A stretch of DNA of 44,123 nt, taken from assembly GCA_902602795.1 (NCBI GenBank), contig CACKSF010000006.1:1-44123 (forward strand), read 5' to 3'. The notes under the pieces were generated by a model. It was not told where the DNA came from. It saw only the letters and a program-made list of their open reading frames with translations, and did no database searches. Below, one piece after another: positions 26,570-35,694 of the stretch. This DNA comes from an uncultured Fidelibacterota bacterium (GTDB taxonomy: Bacteria > Fidelibacterota > Marinisomatia > Marinisomatales > UBA1611). How positions within the stretch are numbered: the stretch's first letter is position 1; every line of letters begins with the position of its first letter. The translations under genes were made by a program, and so were the position numbers.

Positions 26570-27004
26570 TTATTCCTCCTTATTTGTTTCAGTTGTCTCA
26601 GGATCTAAAGATTTTTCAACATCAATTTTTTTATCATTTTTATCCAAAGTCGATTGAATATCATCATTTTCAGCAACTTCACTGACAGATGTTTTATCAA
26701 TATACTTATCAGGCTTTTGGTCTAAGGAAACTGTCATATGCCTTAAAACTAAGCTGTTTAATTTTAGCCATGAATTAAAATCGTTCATTCTACTTAATTC
26801 TTCGATTTCAAATTGTAAAAGAATAAACGATCCATATTTTTGGTTATCCACCTGATATGCTAATCTTTTTTTCCCCCAATCTCTATGGTTGATTATTTTA
26901 GCTTTTGTTTTTTCAAGTTCTTGACCAATTTCGATCATGGTTTTTTCTAATATAGTATTCTCCAAATTTGGATCAACTATGTAAATTGTTTCATAATATC
27001 GCAT
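26570..27004 (-). CDS. rpsF: 30S ribosomal protein bS6
   Basis: 144 residues. The ferredoxin-like S6 fold ([46 protein letters not shown]) ends near residue 100. It is followed by a long acidic, Ser- and Asp-rich tail (about 105-144), as in many S6 proteins that are glutamylated or extended. It binds S18 on the 30S platform. The ATG has an AGGAG site. It follows hppA by 15 nt, an unusual neighbour for this ribosomal set. Confidence 0.96.
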   Translation of the reverse strand: MRYYETIYIVDPNLENTILEKTMIEIGQELEKTKAKIINHRDWGKKRLAYQVDNQKYGSFILLQFEIEELSRMNDFNSWLKLNSLVLRHMTVSLDQKPDKYIDKTSVSEVAENDDIQSTLDKNDKKIDVEKSLDPETTETNKEE

Positions 27005-27019
27005 TTTAACTCCTTATTT

Positions 27020-29164
27020 TTATGCAATAAGAGGTGCAATGACCAATGAGACCACTGACATCAATTTAATTAAAATATTTAATGAAGGTCCTGATGTATC
27101 TTTAAATGGATCACCAACTGTATCTCCCACCACTGATGCTTTATGAGCTTCTGATCCTTTTCCTATCTTTACTTTATTAAAAGTCACTCCTTCTTCAATC
27201 ATTTTTTTTGCATTATCCCAAGCACCACCAGAATTAGACTGAAAAATTGCCATCAAGACACCGGAGACTGTTACTCCTGCTAATAAGCCACCTAAAGTTT
27301 CAGGGCCAAAGACAAAACCAACTAGAACAGGAGAAGCAACAGCAAGTAAACCTGGCAGAATCATCTCTTTTATTGCAGATTGTGTTGAAATTTCTACACA
27401 ACGTCCGTGTTCTGCTTTTGTTAATGCTTCTTCATATGTTGCTTTATCAGAATCGTTCCATTCACCTTCATTTTTTAAATTCATCAATTCTAATGCTTTT
27501 TTTAACTCTGGAATATCTCTAAACTGCCTCCTTACTTCTTCAATCATTGACATGGCTGCCCTGCCAACAGCACCCATAGCCATTGCTGAAAATAAAAAAG
27601 GTAACATCCCACCTACAAACAAGCCTGCCATTACCCAAGGATCAGCTATATTTATACTTTTAATTCCACTTTGAACCATAAAAGCAGCAAATAAAGCAAG
27701 GGCTGTAAGTGCTGCAGATCCAATCGCAAATCCTTTCCCTATTGCAGCTGTGGTATTTCCTACAGCATCAAGTTTATCTGTTCTCTCTCTTACTTCCTTT
27801 GGTAATTCTGCCATTTCAGCAATTCCACCAGCGTTATCTGAAATTGGTCCGTATGCATCAACAGCTAATTGTATTCCTGTGTTAGCCAACATCCCTAGTG
27901 CAGCCATTGCAATTCCATAAAGACCAGAAAAATGGTATGCTCCGATAATACTTGATGAGATAATTAAAATAGGAACAGCTGTAGATTGCATACCAACTCC
28001 CAAGCCGGCTATAATATTAGTTGCTGCTCCCGTTATAGATTGTTTAGCAATAGAATTAACTGGACCGGTACCTGTACCCGTATAATGTTCTGTAATTAAA
28101 CCAATTCCTAAGCCAGCTAAGAGACCAATTAGCGTTGCAAAAAAAACACCATGCCTAGTAAATGTTTCTTGATTTTGAACGAATGTATCTGGCAGATATG
28201 TTTGGATTAAAATATAGATCACAGCAACCATAATAGCTGCGCTACCGAACTCACCTCGATTTAATGCTTTTTGAGGATCTCCACCTTCCTCAACTGAAAC
28301 CATAAAAGTCCCAACAATCGAAACCAAAACTCCTGATGCAGCAATCATAAGTGGTAGTATAATGAAATTCACATCATAATGCCCCATAACAAGTATACTT
28401 GAACCAAGGACCATTGAGCCAATTATTGAACCGACATAAGATTCAAATAAATCAGCGCCCATCCCAGCCACGTCACCTACATTGTCTCCAACATTATCTG
28501 CTATGGTAGCAGGATTTAGAGGGTGATCTTCAGGAATCCCAGCTTCAACTTTCCCTACTAAATCGGCACCTACATCCGCTGCCTTTGTATAAATACCACC
28601 GCCCACTCTAGCAAATAAAGCAATCGAAGAAGCACCTAAAGAAAAACCTGATAAAATATTCAATACAGTTTTTATGTTTGTAGAATCACTTCCATATATA
28701 TTAGTATACAGCATGAAAAGAGAGCCAAGTCCTAAAATACCTAGACCAACAACACTCATTCCCATTACGGATCCTCCACTAAACGCTATCTTTAAAGCAG
28801 ATTCTAAATTTTGACGTGCTGCATTAGTTGTACGGTTATTAGATTTTGTTGCAACCTTCATTCCTAAAAACCCTGCCAAACCAGATGCTAATGCTCCTAC
28901 TAAGAATGAAAGTGCTATAAATGCACTTGAATTATTACTGTTGTAATTTGCAAACCCAAGTAATGCAGCAACCAAAACTACAAAAACACTAAGAATCCGG
29001 TACTCTGCTCTCAAAAAAGCCATAGCTCCCTCAGCAATGTTTTTTCCAATTACCTTCATTTTTTGGGTCCCTTCTTTCTGAGAATGAATCCATTTTGTTT
29101 TCCAAAATGAAAATAACAAAGCGATTGCACCAGCAATTAAAACAAGTAAAATATTATTATTCAT
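27020..29164 (-). CDS. hppA: K+-dependent membrane pyrophosphatase, probably Na+-pumping
   Basis: 714 residues with about 16 membrane helices. It hydrolyses pyrophosphate to pump ions. The substrate site is visible in [20 protein letters not shown] and [37 protein letters not shown] has Ala (about 473-474) where K+-independent enzymes have Lys, so it should need K+. Glu241 in DLFESYVGS sits where the Thermotoga Na+ pump has its Glu; plant H+ pumps have it shifted one turn. Na+ transport is therefore likely, but Na+/H+ dual transport is possible. The ATG has an AAGGAG site. Confidence 0.95.
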   Translation of the reverse strand: MNNNILLVLIAGAIALLFSFWKTKWIHSQKEGTQKMKVIGKNIAEGAMAFLRAEYRILSVFVVLVAALLGFANYNSNNSSAFIALSFLVGALASGLAGFLGMKVATKSNNRTTNAARQNLESALKIAFSGGSVMGMSVVGLGILGLGSLFMLYTNIYGSDSTNIKTVLNILSGFSLGASSIALFARVGGGIYTKAADVGADLVGKVEAGIPEDHPLNPATIADNVGDNVGDVAGMGADLFESYVGSIIGSMVLGSSILVMGHYDVNFIILPLMIAASGVLVSIVGTFMVSVEEGGDPQKALNRGEFGSAAIMVAVIYILIQTYLPDTFVQNQETFTRHGVFFATLIGLLAGLGIGLITEHYTGTGTGPVNSIAKQSITGAATNIIAGLGVGMQSTAVPILIISSSIIGAYHFSGLYGIAMAALGMLANTGIQLAVDAYGPISDNAGGIAEMAELPKEVRERTDKLDAVGNTTAAIGKGFAIGSAALTALALFAAFMVQSGIKSINIADPWVMAGLFVGGMLPFLFSAMAMGAVGRAAMSMIEEVRRQFRDIPELKKALELMNLKNEGEWNDSDKATYEEALTKAEHGRCVEISTQSAIKEMILPGLLAVASPVLVGFVFGPETLGGLLAGVTVSGVLMAIFQSNSGGAWDNAKKMIEEGVTFNKVKIGKGSEAHKASVVGDTVGDPFKDTSGPSLNILIKLMSVVSLVIAPLIA

Positions 29165-29183
29165 TAAATATCTTTCTCCTTAA

Positions 29184-29738
29184 TTAGGCATTGAATTGAT
29201 TCATAGTCCTATTGAGCCCTCTATTAATTATGCTTTGCATTGCATCAGCTGCTCGGTTAACCATTATTTTAGCATCTAAACCCATTTCATCATTAAAAGG
29301 TTTCATAACATATTGTTCTGATGGCCTTTTGTAATCGTTACCTGCAATGCCTAGCCTTATTCTAGGGAAAGTATTTGATTGAAGGCTATAAATAATATTT
29401 TCAAGACCTCTATGACAACCATCACCACCTTTAGGTCGGATTCTTATCGAACCAAGTGGAAGATCAACATCATCTGTAATAACATATATATCTGAGGTTA
29501 ACAAGTCCCATTTCTCAATGATAGATTTAACCGCAATTCCACTTTGATTCATACCAGTAGTCGGCTTCATTAAGAGAGTTCGTTTTGATTTATGTTTTGT
29601 AAAAACATATTCAGAATTCGATGAGTTGAATATAAGTTTTTTTCTTCTAGCAAATTCATCAATTACCCAAAATCCAGCATTATGCTTTGTCCATTTATAT
29701 TGACCACCAACATTTCCTAATCCAATAAAAGCTATCAT
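29184..29738 (-). CDS. pth: Peptidyl-tRNA hydrolase
   Basis: 184 residues. It frees tRNA from peptidyl-tRNA that drops off ribosomes. MIAFIGLGNVGGQYKWTKHN has the catalytic His-Asn (HNAGF); the usual GNPG reads GNVG. YVITDDVDLPLGSIRIRPKG and GCHRGLENI are the other conserved blocks, with the catalytic Asp in the first. The ATG overlaps the rplY stop (TAATG). The rplY-pth pair is conserved in many bacteria. Confidence 0.95.
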   Translation of the reverse strand: MIAFIGLGNVGGQYKWTKHNAGFWVIDEFARRKKLIFNSSNSEYVFTKHKSKRTLLMKPTTGMNQSGIAVKSIIEKWDLLTSDIYVITDDVDLPLGSIRIRPKGGDGCHRGLENIIYSLQSNTFPRIRLGIAGNDYKRPSEQYVMKPFNDEMGLDAKIMVNRAADAMQSIINRGLNRTMNQFNA

Positions 29739-30400
29739 TAATTTTCAGTTTTTTCATCAGAGCTATCTTTTGATGACTCGTCTAATTTTTCTACTGAACT
29801 ATCTTCACGTTTTGAGTCCTCATCTTCTTCATCAGACACTTCCTCAGAAACCGGTGCTGTAATGGACACAATATTGATACTAGCATCCGAAATTAATTCA
29901 ATGTCTTCAGACCCAGTGTCTATGTCACCAACACTTAATGCAGAATTAAGCTCTAAATCATCAATTTTTAGATTTATCTGCTCTGGTACATCTGTGGGGT
30001 AACAGCTAATTTCAACTTGTGTTAAAGACTGAGACAAAATACCACCCTCTTTTACACCAGTAGCATCCCCAACAAGAACAACAGGGACCGAAATTGTCAT
30101 TTTTTCAGATCGGCGAACACGCATTAAATCAATATGAATGACCTCATCTGTAACTGGGTGATATTGAACCTGTTTTAACATAGTATATTGACTCTCACCA
30201 TCTTGGCTTATCTCAAAGATTCTTTGTCCTGAGTTCATCGCTCGCAATAAAATAGATCTTTCAATTGAAATACTTATCGCCTGTTCTCCAGAATAGTATA
30301 ATACCCCAGGAACAAATCCTTTCTTTCTTGCTATTTTAGATTCCTTTGTTCCAATTTGATTTCTACTAGATATGTCTAACTTATAATAAGATGATGCCAT
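29738..30400 (-). CDS. rplY: 50S ribosomal protein bL25 (CTC form)
   Basis: 220 residues. The N-terminal L25 domain (about 1-95; LDISSRNQIGTKESKIARKK, FVPGVLYYSG) binds 5S rRNA. A CTC-type C-terminal beta domain (about 96-185; LVGDATGVKEGGILSQSLTQ) follows, with an acidic Ser- and Glu-rich tail (about 186-220). The ATG has a very strong AAAGGAGGAGAG site within the 14-nt gap after prs. Prs-L25-Pth is a conserved order. Confidence 0.96.
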   Translation of the reverse strand: MASSYYKLDISSRNQIGTKESKIARKKGFVPGVLYYSGEQAISISIERSILLRAMNSGQRIFEISQDGESQYTMLKQVQYHPVTDEVIHIDLMRVRRSEKMTISVPVVLVGDATGVKEGGILSQSLTQVEISCYPTDVPEQINLKIDDLELNSALSVGDIDTGSEDIELISDASINIVSITAPVSEEVSDEEDEDSKREDSSVEKLDESSKDSSDEKTEN

Positions 30401-30414
30401 TACTCTCCTCCTTT

Positions 30415-31362
30415 CTAATATTCAAATAAAGCACTAACAGATTCACCGTTGTGAACCCTATCAACTGCTTGGCCAAAAATGCCAGAGACTGACATAATTT
30501 TTAGTTTGTCAATTAATTTATGTTTTGCGATAGAAATTGTATCCGTAATAATTACCTTATCTATATCAGACTTTTTAATACGATCTATTGCTGGATCTGA
30601 TAAAACACCATGTGTAGCTATAGCTGTAACAGACTTTGCCCCTTTTTCAAGTGCCGCATTAGCTGCATTAACTAGTGTACCTGCAGTATCAATCATGTCA
30701 TCGATAATCAAAACATCCATATTCTGCAAATTGCCGATCAAATGATTTACTTCAGTTTGATTAGGAGCAAATCTTCTTTTATCAATTAATGCAAAATGCA
30801 TGCCCAAGTTTCTAGCATAACCTTGACTGATCTTGGCCGAGCCAATGTCTGGTGCTAGTACGACTGAGAACTTAGGGTTAAAACCTTCATGTTCTATTGC
30901 ATTTAAAATCACGGACCTACTGTATAAATTATCAAAAGGAATTTTCGCAAAACCTTGTATTTGAGTAGAATGAAGGTCCAAAGTAATAATTCTATTAGTT
31001 CCCATTGCTGTAAGAATATCTACAATTACTCTAGAAGAAATTGGAACCCTTGGCTGATCTTTCCTGTCTTGTCTCCCGTAGCCAAAGTAAGGAATGACAA
31101 CAGTAACAGTATCTGCTGATGCGCGAACAGCAGCATCAATCATCAATGCTAATTCCATTATGTTTTCAGAGGGCCCATTTGTTGATTGAATAATAAAAAC
31201 GTCGCAACCTCTAATATTTTCTTCATACTTTACCCAAATCTCTCCATCTGCAAAAGTTCGAATAGAAATCTTCCCTAATTCTTGATTTAAGGTATTTGCA
31301 ATATCATTTGCAAGGCCAGGATTACTACGACCACTAAAAATTTTTAATGTCTTTTTTTTCAA
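30415..31362 (-). CDS. prs: Ribose-phosphate pyrophosphokinase (PRPP synthase)
   Basis: 315 residues. It makes PRPP from ribose 5-phosphate and ATP for nucleotide, His and Trp synthesis. LKIFSGRSNPGLANDIA, FGYGRQDRKDQPRVPISSR, LDLHSTQIQGF and the PRPP loop VLIIDDMIDTAGTLVNA are all present. The start is TTG at 31362; there is no clear ribosome site and the 3' end of tRNA-Gln is only 17 nt upstream. It is therefore probably expressed from a transcript that includes the tRNA. Confidence 0.96.
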   Translation of the reverse strand: MKKKTLKIFSGRSNPGLANDIANTLNQELGKISIRTFADGEIWVKYEENIRGCDVFIIQSTNGPSENIMELALMIDAAVRASADTVTVVIPYFGYGRQDRKDQPRVPISSRVIVDILTAMGTNRIITLDLHSTQIQGFAKIPFDNLYSRSVILNAIEHEGFNPKFSVVLAPDIGSAKISQGYARNLGMHFALIDKRRFAPNQTEVNHLIGNLQNMDVLIIDDMIDTAGTLVNAANAALEKGAKSVTAIATHGVLSDPAIDRIKKSDIDKVIITDTISIAKHKLIDKLKIMSVSGIFGQAVDRVHNGESVSALFEY

Positions 31363-31379
31363 TATATTATTGATATTTG

Positions 31380-31450
31380 CTGGGGCGCAGGGATTCGAAC
31401 CCCAACTGCCTGGACCAAAACCAGGTGTACTGCCATTATACTACGCCCCA
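31380..31450 (-). tRNA. tRNA-Gln (anticodon TTG)
   Basis: The minus strand folds as a tRNA. The 7-bp acceptor is TGGGGCG with CGCCCCA, the anticodon arm is CCTGG TTTTGGT CCAGG giving anticodon TTG (reads CAA/CAG), and the T arm contains GGTTCGAATCC. The 3' end is followed by G then CAA, so CCA is not encoded in full. It lies 12 nt after ispE and 17 nt before prs, embedded in the coding run. Confidence 0.93.
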
Positions 31451-31462
31451 ATTATTTTATTT

Positions 31463-32308
31463 TCATGCAATTTTGACTGGGTGGGCAATACAGGTCTTAT
31501 AATGAACCTTAAACAAAGACTCAGCAGAAATAGCTTTTGCTTCATCGTCAAATACCCCATACACAGTCGAGCCCGTACCCGACAAACTGGAAAAAAAAGC
31601 TCCATAATTTAGAAGCTTTTTCTTGATTATTCCAATTTCTGGATATGCTGGAAAAATAATCGTTTCAAAATCATTCTCAAAAAACTTGAAAAGAAACTTG
31701 TCCTTTTCAATAAAGTTGGCAAAGTTAACTTCTTCTCGATTGTAGTCCAAAATTTTTTTCAATTTTTTAAATGCTGTTTTTGTATCAATATGAATTTTAG
31801 GCATTACCAATAAAAATGTATTTTTAATTGGATAGTCTACTTTAACTAGTTGGTCTCCAATGCCGCTACCTATTTGGCATCCACCTTGAATAAAAAATGG
31901 AACATCTGCTCCTATTGATGACCCAATTCTAAGTAAGTCATTCGACGAAATATTTAAGTTGTAAAGCTGGGATAATCCCTTCAAAACACAGGCAGCATTT
32001 GATGATCCCCCACCTAAACCACTGCCAGGCGGAATGTTTTTTTGAAGTTCAATATCTATACCTGCAATATCAAATCTGTCAACAAGGCATTGCCAAGCTT
32101 TCACGCATAAATTTGATTCATCATTATCGAGCCAATCAACATTGGAGATAAAACAGCAACCAGAATTTCTTTTTTTTATTATAATATTATCATGAAAATC
32201 AATTTCTTGAAAAACAGTATGAATATTATGATAACCATCTGCTCTCCTATTAAGTATTTTCAATCCAATATTAACCTTAGAAAAAGATTTTAATAAAACT
32301 CTGTCCAT
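31463..32308 (-). CDS. ispE: 4-diphosphocytidyl-2-C-methyl-D-erythritol kinase
   Basis: 281 residues of the GHMP kinase family. It phosphorylates CDP-methylerythritol in the MEP pathway. SFSKVNIGLKI lies at the N-terminus, the ATP-binding loop is IPPGSGLGGGSSNAA (about 93-107), and the C-terminal SSLSGTGSTVYGVF is motif 3. The ATG directly abuts the ispF stop (TAAATG). It lies 12 nt upstream of tRNA-Gln. Confidence 0.96.
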   Translation of the reverse strand: MDRVLLKSFSKVNIGLKILNRRADGYHNIHTVFQEIDFHDNIIIKKRNSGCCFISNVDWLDNDESNLCVKAWQCLVDRFDIAGIDIELQKNIPPGSGLGGGSSNAACVLKGLSQLYNLNISSNDLLRIGSSIGADVPFFIQGGCQIGSGIGDQLVKVDYPIKNTFLLVMPKIHIDTKTAFKKLKKILDYNREEVNFANFIEKDKFLFKFFENDFETIIFPAYPEIGIIKKKLLNYGAFFSSLSGTGSTVYGVFDDEAKAISAESLFKVHYKTCIAHPVKIA

Positions 32309-32788
32309 TTAATATTTTGTAGTTAAAGTGGATATAGCAAGAGCAGACCACCCTTCTGAGGTTCCAACAAACCCAAGACCATCAGTTGTTGTGGCTTTGA
32401 CTGACACCTGGTTTTCATTAACATCCATTAATGAAGATAAATTTAATTGTATCTTTTTAATATATGGTCCTACCATTGGTTTCTGCAGGATAATCGTACT
32501 ATCTATATTAACAACTTGATATTTATTCCTTCCTAATTCGTCAATAATCTCTTTTAAAAAGTAACTGCTGGGAGATCCTTTCAAAGTTTTATCATCACTT
32601 GGAAAATATTTTCCTATATCACCAAGATTTGCTGCTCCTAAAATTGAATCAATTATCGCATGAATTAAACTATCTCCATCGGAATGTCCGATTGATTTGT
32701 AACTAGAAGGAATTGAAATACCTCCAACAATAAGGTTGTCTCCTTTTACTAATTTATGAGTATCATATCCTATTCCGGTTCGAATCAT
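32309..32788 (-). CDS. ispF: 2-C-methyl-D-erythritol 2,4-cyclodiphosphate synthase
   Basis: 159 residues from the ATG at 32788, which overlaps the ispD stop as ATGA; a longer frame to 32815 only adds nine atypical residues. RTGIGYDTHKL has the zinc Asp and His, GHSDGDSLIHAIIDSILGAA supplies the third ligand and cofactor site, and ATTTDGLGFVG is the CMP-binding end. It cyclises the CDP-ME 2-phosphate. It sits between ispD and ispE, forming an ispDFE unit. Confidence 0.96.
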   Translation of the reverse strand: MIRTGIGYDTHKLVKGDNLIVGGISIPSSYKSIGHSDGDSLIHAIIDSILGAANLGDIGKYFPSDDKTLKGSPSSYFLKEIIDELGRNKYQVVNIDSTIILQKPMVGPYIKKIQLNLSSLMDVNENQVSVKATTTDGLGFVGTSEGWSALAISTLTTKY

Positions 32789-33453
32789 GCTATTATATTT
32801 ACAGCCCTTTCCCAATCTTCACGAGAAGTTATTTTAAAATTATTATAATCACCCTGGACAACAGAAACTTTGTAACCTAGGGACTCCATCATTGAGGATT
32901 CATCCGTTACTTCCATATTGTTTCTTTCTGAAATAGAAATTGCATCCAATAATTTAACCTTCCAAAAAACTTGCGGAGTTTGAGCCGTCCATACATTGTT
33001 TCGATCTATTGTTTTTTTCACATAACCTTCTTCACAAGTTTTTAGTGTATCAAAATTTGGATTAGCAACGATCGCTCCATCATTTTTTGCACAAGCAATT
33101 ATAGACTTTTTGATAAGCTTTTCTGAAACGAATGGCCTTGCTCCATCATGAATACAAACTAATTGTGATTTATTACTTACAGATAATAATCCTTTCTTAA
33201 CTGAGTCCTGCCTTCTATAACCTCCACTAACAATTAATATTTTTTTTGTTTTTTTTATATTTATTATTTCTTTTTTTACATCAGCCACTCTACTTTTTGG
33301 AACAACAAGTATAATTTCATTAATATCTTCACACAGCATAAATTTATTTAATGAATAAAAATAGAGTGCGATTCCTTTAAGCAATTTAAATTGCTTTTCT
33401 TCACCAAAACGGCTACCTGAACCAGCTGCCATTATAATTGCTGATACGTTCAA
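32785..33453 (-). CDS. ispD: 2-C-methyl-D-erythritol 4-phosphate cytidylyltransferase
   Basis: 222 residues. It makes CDP-methylerythritol from MEP and CTP. SAIIMAAGSGSRFGEEKQFK is the nucleotide-binding loop, VCIHDGARPFVS the metal and ribose site, and TAQTPQVFWKVKLL and TDESSMMESLGYKV the later conserved blocks. The start is TTG at 33453; the next ATG would remove the first strand of the nucleotide-binding fold. It follows queA by 11 nt. Confidence 0.95.
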   Translation of the reverse strand: MNVSAIIMAAGSGSRFGEEKQFKLLKGIALYFYSLNKFMLCEDINEIILVVPKSRVADVKKEIINIKKTKKILIVSGGYRRQDSVKKGLLSVSNKSQLVCIHDGARPFVSEKLIKKSIIACAKNDGAIVANPNFDTLKTCEEGYVKKTIDRNNVWTAQTPQVFWKVKLLDAISISERNNMEVTDESSMMESLGYKVSVVQGDYNNFKITSREDWERAVNIIA

Positions 33454-33464
33454 AGCAGCAAACC

Positions 33465-34517
33465 CTATATAATTATCATTGCATCTCCATAGCTCAAAAA
33501 TCGATAACCATTTTTTTTCGCTTCAAGATATGCCTTTTTAATTAGTTTTCTACCAGCAAAAGCACTCACCATCATAAGCAGAGTTGATTGTGGACTATGA
33601 AAATTAGTGATTACCCTATCTACCATTTTATATTCATAAGGAGGATAAATAAATTTATCTGTCCACCCTCTTTTTGGAGTAACTTGAAATCCAGAAATTG
33701 CGATGGTCTCTAAAGCTCTAACTGTTGAAGTACCTACTGCTATAATTTTCCTATGTCTTTTACGCGCCTGGTTAATTGCCATTGAAGTATCGGTTGACAC
33801 CTCAAAGTACTCTGAATCCATTTGGTGCCGGTTTAGATCTTCTACTTGGACAGGCCTAAATGTTCCAAGTCCAATGTGTAATGTGACTGTCTCAATTTTT
33901 ACACCTTTGCTTTTCAATTTAGTGATTAGGCCATCTGTAAAATGTAAACCTGCAGTTGGAGCCGCAACTGCACCTTTTGATGAAGCATAGACTGTTTGGT
34001 ATCTTTTTTTATCATTTTTATCCGCTTCTCTATCAATATAAGGAGGTAAAGGAGATGTTCCTATTTTGTCAATAATTTCATGAAAATCACCTTTTTCATA
34101 TTCAAAACGTACAACCCTGCCGCCAGATACCGTGTTGTCTATTACATCGCACATTAAATCTTTTGTAAACACTAATTTATTACCAATCCGAACTTTTCTA
34201 GCAGGGCGAACCATTACCTCCCAAAGGTTCTCTGATAATTCTCTTAAAAGAAAGACTTCAACTTTTGCATCTGTTCGATCTTTAGTAGCAAATAAGCGGG
34301 CTGGAAAAACTTTAGTGTTATTTACAACAAGCAAATCGTTTTTCCGCATGTAATCCACAATATTATAAAACTTCCTGTGCTCAATTTCACCACTATCCTT
34401 GTGAACAACCATTAATTTAGCATAATCACGCCTAGTCTCTGGATGTTGAGCTATGAATTTTTTGGGTAGACTATAGTTAAAATCTCCCAGTTTGTATTTT
34501 TTTTTCTTACCTATCAT
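33465..34517 (-). CDS. queA: S-adenosylmethionine:tRNA ribosyltransferase-isomerase
   Basis: 350 residues. It makes epoxyqueuosine in tRNAs with GUN anticodons, transferring the ribosyl part of [64 protein letters not shown] and [18 protein letters not shown] are all family blocks. The ATG overlaps the ruvB stop (ATGA). Full length. Confidence 0.96.
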   Translation of the reverse strand: MIGKKKKYKLGDFNYSLPKKFIAQHPETRRDYAKLMVVHKDSGEIEHRKFYNIVDYMRKNDLLVVNNTKVFPARLFATKDRTDAKVEVFLLRELSENLWEVMVRPARKVRIGNKLVFTKDLMCDVIDNTVSGGRVVRFEYEKGDFHEIIDKIGTSPLPPYIDREADKNDKKRYQTVYASSKGAVAAPTAGLHFTDGLITKLKSKGVKIETVTLHIGLGTFRPVQVEDLNRHQMDSEYFEVSTDTSMAINQARKRHRKIIAVGTSTVRALETIAISGFQVTPKRGWTDKFIYPPYEYKMVDRVITNFHSPQSTLLMMVSAFAGRKLIKKAYLEAKKNGYRFLSYGDAMIII

Positions 34518-35536
34518 TTAAATAACCCCTGTTGGTCTTTAGTATTGTTTATTCCTAATAATTTATATGCTTTTTTTTGGGCAACTCTACCTCTAGGAGT
34601 GCGCATAATTAAACCCTCTTTTATCAAAAAAGGTTCATACACTTCTTCAATTGTTGATATATCCTCACCTATTGCAACGGACAATGATTTTAAGCCAACT
34701 GGACCTCCAGAAAACTTTTCTATTATAATTTCAAGGATTTTTCGATCCATAAGATCCAAACCCACTTTGTCAATCCCTAGTTTTTGTAGAGCATATTCAG
34801 CCAATTCTAAATCAATCTTTCCAGAGGCCTTTATTTGAGCAAAATCCCTTGAACGCCTTAAAATACGATTCGCTATTCTAGGAGTTCCCCGGCTACGCCT
34901 GGCCAACTCCATTGCCCCATCGTCATTTATTTCAACCTCTAAAATACTTGCAGATCTATTTATAATGTGAAATAAATCCTCAGAATTGTAATAGTCAACC
35001 CGTAAAACAACTCCAAATCTGTCACGAAGAGGAGAGGTTAGATTCCCTAATCGAGTTGTCGCACCGATTAAAGTGAAGGGATCAATATTTAATTGAACAC
35101 TGCGAGCACTAGGCCCTTTGTCTATGATAATATCAATCGTGAAATCTTCCATTGCTGAGTATAAATATTCTTCTACTATACTATTAAGACGATGTATTTC
35201 ATCAATGAAGAATACATCTCTGTGCTCTAAATTAGTTATCATCCCAGCAAGGTCTCCAGCTTTCTCAACAACAGGGCCTGATGCATGTTTTATGTTAACA
35301 TCTAGCTCCTTAGCAATAATATTAGCTAATGTCGTTTTCCCCAGCCCCGGAGGTCCAAACAACAATACATGATCTAAAGATTCACCTCTTTTGTTAGCAG
35401 CTTCAATATACAACTTTAAATTATCAACAAGATCCTTTTGACCAATAAATTCATCAAATTTAGAAGGTCGGAGAGATTGTTCTAAAATTATATCGTCATT
35501 AAAAGGTGTTGGATCTGTAATATGGATTTCTGTCAT
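34514..35536 (-). CDS. ruvB: Holliday junction branch migration ATPase RuvB
   Basis: 340 residues. An AAA+ motor that drives Holliday junction branch migration with RuvA. Walker A is [17 protein letters not shown], Walker B is [30 protein letters not shown] holds sensor 1 and the arginine finger, and the C-terminal winged helix ends with [12 protein letters not shown]. The ATG has no strong ribosome site. It leads the long leftward run and is followed by queA with a 4-nt overlap. ruvA and ruvC are not in the window. Confidence 0.97.
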   Translation of the reverse strand: MTEIHITDPTPFNDDIILEQSLRPSKFDEFIGQKDLVDNLKLYIEAANKRGESLDHVLLFGPPGLGKTTLANIIAKELDVNIKHASGPVVEKAGDLAGMITNLEHRDVFFIDEIHRLNSIVEEYLYSAMEDFTIDIIIDKGPSARSVQLNIDPFTLIGATTRLGNLTSPLRDRFGVVLRVDYYNSEDLFHIINRSASILEVEINDDGAMELARRSRGTPRIANRILRRSRDFAQIKASGKIDLELAEYALQKLGIDKVGLDLMDRKILEIIIEKFSGGPVGLKSLSVAIGEDISTIEEVYEPFLIKEGLIMRTPRGRVAQKKAYKLLGINNTKDQQGLFK

Positions 35537-35694
35537 AGCTTAAAATCTATATAAATCATATTAAACTTATCATAGAAGATACAATCTGAAACAGCCAACA
35601 AAAAGATCCTAGAATTAAAATATTATAATATCTAGCTAATAAATCGGAATTCCCTTTTTAATTAGGTTTCAGTTTCAAATTAACTTATTCTGAT

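Noticed and set aside
27247-27522. Open frame antisense to hppA, rich in Leu
   Set aside because: A shadow of the hydrophobic codons of the pyrophosphatase; no ribosome site and low-complexity product.
32788-32815. Longer ispF start at 32815
   Set aside because: It adds nine atypical residues; the ATG at 32788 overlaps the ispD stop as ATGA and begins the conserved RTGIGYDTH.
35537-35694. uvrA-ruvB gap as a terminator or RNA gene
   Set aside because: I see only A+T-rich sequence with short chance repeats such as GGAATTCC; no stable hairpin with a T-run.
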